From Bacteroidales bacterium (GTDB taxonomy: Bacteria > Bacteroidota > Bacteroidia > Bacteroidales > JAAUTT01), in the NCBI GenBank assembly GCA_025350365.1, contig JANXXY010000433.1, positions 1 to 13,085 of the forward strand: a stretch of DNA of 13,085 nucleotides. Direction: 5' to 3'. Made by a program: the position numbers and the translations under genes. The notes under the pieces are model-generated. The model was not told the origin of the DNA, made no database searches, and saw only the letters and a program-made list of their open reading frames with translations. This document shows, piece by piece, positions 11,573 to 13,085 of this stretch. Every line of letters starts with the position of its first letter. Positions within the stretch are counted from its first letter, which is position 1.

Positions 11573-13085
11573 CAAGTTTACTAATCAGATTAAGTGCCGA
11601 ACCGGCTTTAAACCATTCAAATTGGTTTTGATTATAGGAATGATTTGCCTGTAACTTTTCCTCTGAACCATCCTTATGATGAATAATAACAGTGAAAGGT
11701 TTTCCTTCACTGAAATTAGTCAATCCAAGAACATCAAATGTATCATCCTCCTGAATTTTATTATAATCAGCTTTATTAGCAAATGTTAATGCCAACATAC
11801 CTTGCTTTTTCAGGTTAGTTTCGTGAATACGTGCAAATGATTTTACCAATACCACTTTGGCATTCAGGTGGCGTGGTTCCATAGCAGCATGTTCTCTGGA
11901 TGAACCCTCCCCATAATTTTCGTCTCCAATAATAATTGAGCCTATGCCAGCTGCTTTATATGCTCTTCCGGCTTCGGGAACAGGACTATATATACCCGTT
12001 ATCTGGTTTTTTACCATGTTGGTTTGGTCGTTAAAAGCATTTACAGCGCCAATAAGCAAGTTATTTGAAATATTATCCAGATGACCCCGATACTTTAGCC
12101 ACGGTCCGGCCATCGAAATATGATCAGTGGTGCATTTCCCTTTTGCCTTGATTAAAAGATTAAGACCTTTATAATCCATATTATTCCAAACAGAAAATGG
12201 TTCAAGTAATTGAAGACGATCAGATTTTGAATCGACCAACACCTGAATTTTACTACCATCTTTAGCAGGAGCTGTATAGCCATTGTCTCCCATGGCAAAT
12301 CCTTTTATTGGAAGCTCAATTCCCTGAGGTTCATCGAGTTTTACTTTTTTTCCTTCTTCATTAACCAATTCATCCATCACCGGATTAAAGGCCATGTCAC
12401 CGGCGATAGCAAATGCCGTCACAATTTCGGGAGAAGCCACAAATGCAAATGTATTTGGATTGCCATCAGCCCGTTTAGCGAAATTTCGGTTAAACGAAGT
12501 AATAATAGAATTTCGCAATTGTTTACCAGCGTCTTTACGCGCCCATTGTCCAATACATGGGCCACAGGCGTTGGCAAGAACAACACCACCGATTTGATCG
12601 AAAATTTTTATTAGACCATCACGTTCCATTGTTAGCCTAACCAATTCAGAACCTGGTGTAATAGTAAAACCTGATTTTACTTTCAATTTTTTGTCAGATG
12701 CCTGCTTTGCGATAGAAGCCGCTCTGGTAATATCTTCATATGAAGAATTTGTGCACGATCCAATGAGTCCTACTTCAAGGATTCGTGGATAATCGTTCTC
12801 AATAACAGCCTTTTTAAATTGAGATAAAGGCCATGCTTTATCAGGTGAGAATGGACCATTAATATGTGGTTCGAGTTCAGAGAGATTAATTTCAATTACC
12901 TGGTCGAAATATTTTTCAGGATTTTCATAAACTTCTTTGTCTCCGGTAAGGTACGATTTGATTGAATCAGCAACTTCAGCGACTTCGGTACGGTTGGTAG
13001 CTTTTAAATAAGCACCCATCTTCTCGTCGTAACCGAACACTGAGGTAGTAGCGCCAATCTCGGCACCCATATTACAAATGGTTCC
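11565..13085 (-). CDS. acnA: Aconitate hydratase, mitochondrial-like type (5' end cut by window edge)
   Basis: The frame is open to the right edge and gives 506 residues, about two thirds of the roughly 750 expected; some 245 N-terminal residues are missing. The visible part starts G-T-I-C-N-M-G-A-E-I-G-A-T-T-S. The three 4Fe-4S ligands are present: C111 in G-S-C-T-N-S-S-Y-E-D, and C174 and C177 in A-C-G-P-C-I-G-Q-W. Their 63- and 3-residue spacing equals that of mitochondrial aconitase. T-S-F-N-R-N-F-A-K-R supplies the substrate arginines. The swivel domain begins near T-T-D-H-I-S-M-A-G-P-W and contains S-S-R-E-H-A-A-M-E-P-R-H-L. The enzyme interconverts citrate and isocitrate in the cytoplasm (TCA cycle, glutamate supply). 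A mitochondrial-like aconitase is a known trait of Bacteroides. The stop codon lies inside an inverted repeat. Confidence 0.96.
   Translation of the reverse strand, partial: GTICNMGAEIGATTSVFGYDEKMGAYLKATNRTEVAEVADSIKSYLTGDKEVYENPEKYFDQVIEINLSELEPHINGPFSPDKAWPLSQFKKAVIENDYPRILEVGLIGSCTNSSYEDITRAASIAKQASDKKLKVKSGFTITPGSELVRLTMERDGLIKIFDQIGGVVLANACGPCIGQWARKDAGKQLRNSIITSFNRNFAKRADGNPNTFAFVASPEIVTAFAIAGDMAFNPVMDELVNEEGKKVKLDEPQGIELPIKGFAMGDNGYTAPAKDGSKIQVLVDSKSDRLQLLEPFSVWNNMDYKGLNLLIKAKGKCTTDHISMAGPWLKYRGHLDNISNNLLIGAVNAFNDQTNMVKNQITGIYSPVPEAGRAYKAAGIGSIIIGDENYGEGSSREHAAMEPRHLNAKVVLVKSFARIHETNLKKQGMLALTFANKADYNKIQEDDTFDVLGLTNFSEGKPFTVIIHHKDGSEEKLQANHSYNQNQFEWFKAGSALNLISKLGS

Overview
The window looks like a piece of a Bacteroidota chromosome, most likely class Bacteroidia (Bacteroidales/Marinilabiliales range); the exact genus cannot be read from it. 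The reasons are: AT-rich DNA with almost no Shine-Dalgarno sites; promoters of the Bacteroidota form (TTTG, about 19-23 bp, TAnnTTTG); a TamL-type lipoprotein Omp85 protein; a CCC-motif/DUF2752 membrane pair; and an aconitase of the mitochondrial-like type found in Bacteroides. It reads as core chromosome with small accessory islands. I see no insertion sequence, prophage, CRISPR array, tRNA or rRNA.

Layout. 1-640: the start of a XerC-type recombinase gene, cut by the left edge, lies downstream of rpsU, which has a clear promoter and a terminator-like hairpin at its end. 713-3758 (minus): a membrane-anchored ComEA-like helix-hairpin-helix protein downstream of tamL. 3872-4654 (plus): a SpoU/TrmH rRNA methyltransferase, divergent from tamL. 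4743-5624 (minus): an exported DUF3108 protein. 5711-7271 (minus): an overlapping pabB-pabC pair that makes p-aminobenzoate for folate; no glutaminase subunit (PabA) is present. 7613-8059 (plus): a small J-domain/KTSC protein with its own promoter, two leader hairpins and a Shine-Dalgarno site. It is followed by a 133-nt intergenic element that folds on paper into a compact four-way junction.

8275-10626 (minus): a four-gene cassette of WYL regulator, GyrI-like ligand-binding protein, VOC protein and Cys-rich DUF3795 protein. A small dyad lies between the regulator and the other three genes. 10749-11445 (minus): DUF2752 and CCC-motif membrane proteins. 11565-13085 (minus): the C-terminal two thirds of aconitase, cut by the right edge.

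Three intergenic gaps carry short-period repeats (units of about 7-8 bp). Two of these also form hairpins. The least explained pieces of sequence are the 8096-8228 element, the KTSC leader and these repeat-built gaps. I found no clear new multi-gene system; the WYL cassette and the KTSC locus are the best candidates for follow-up.
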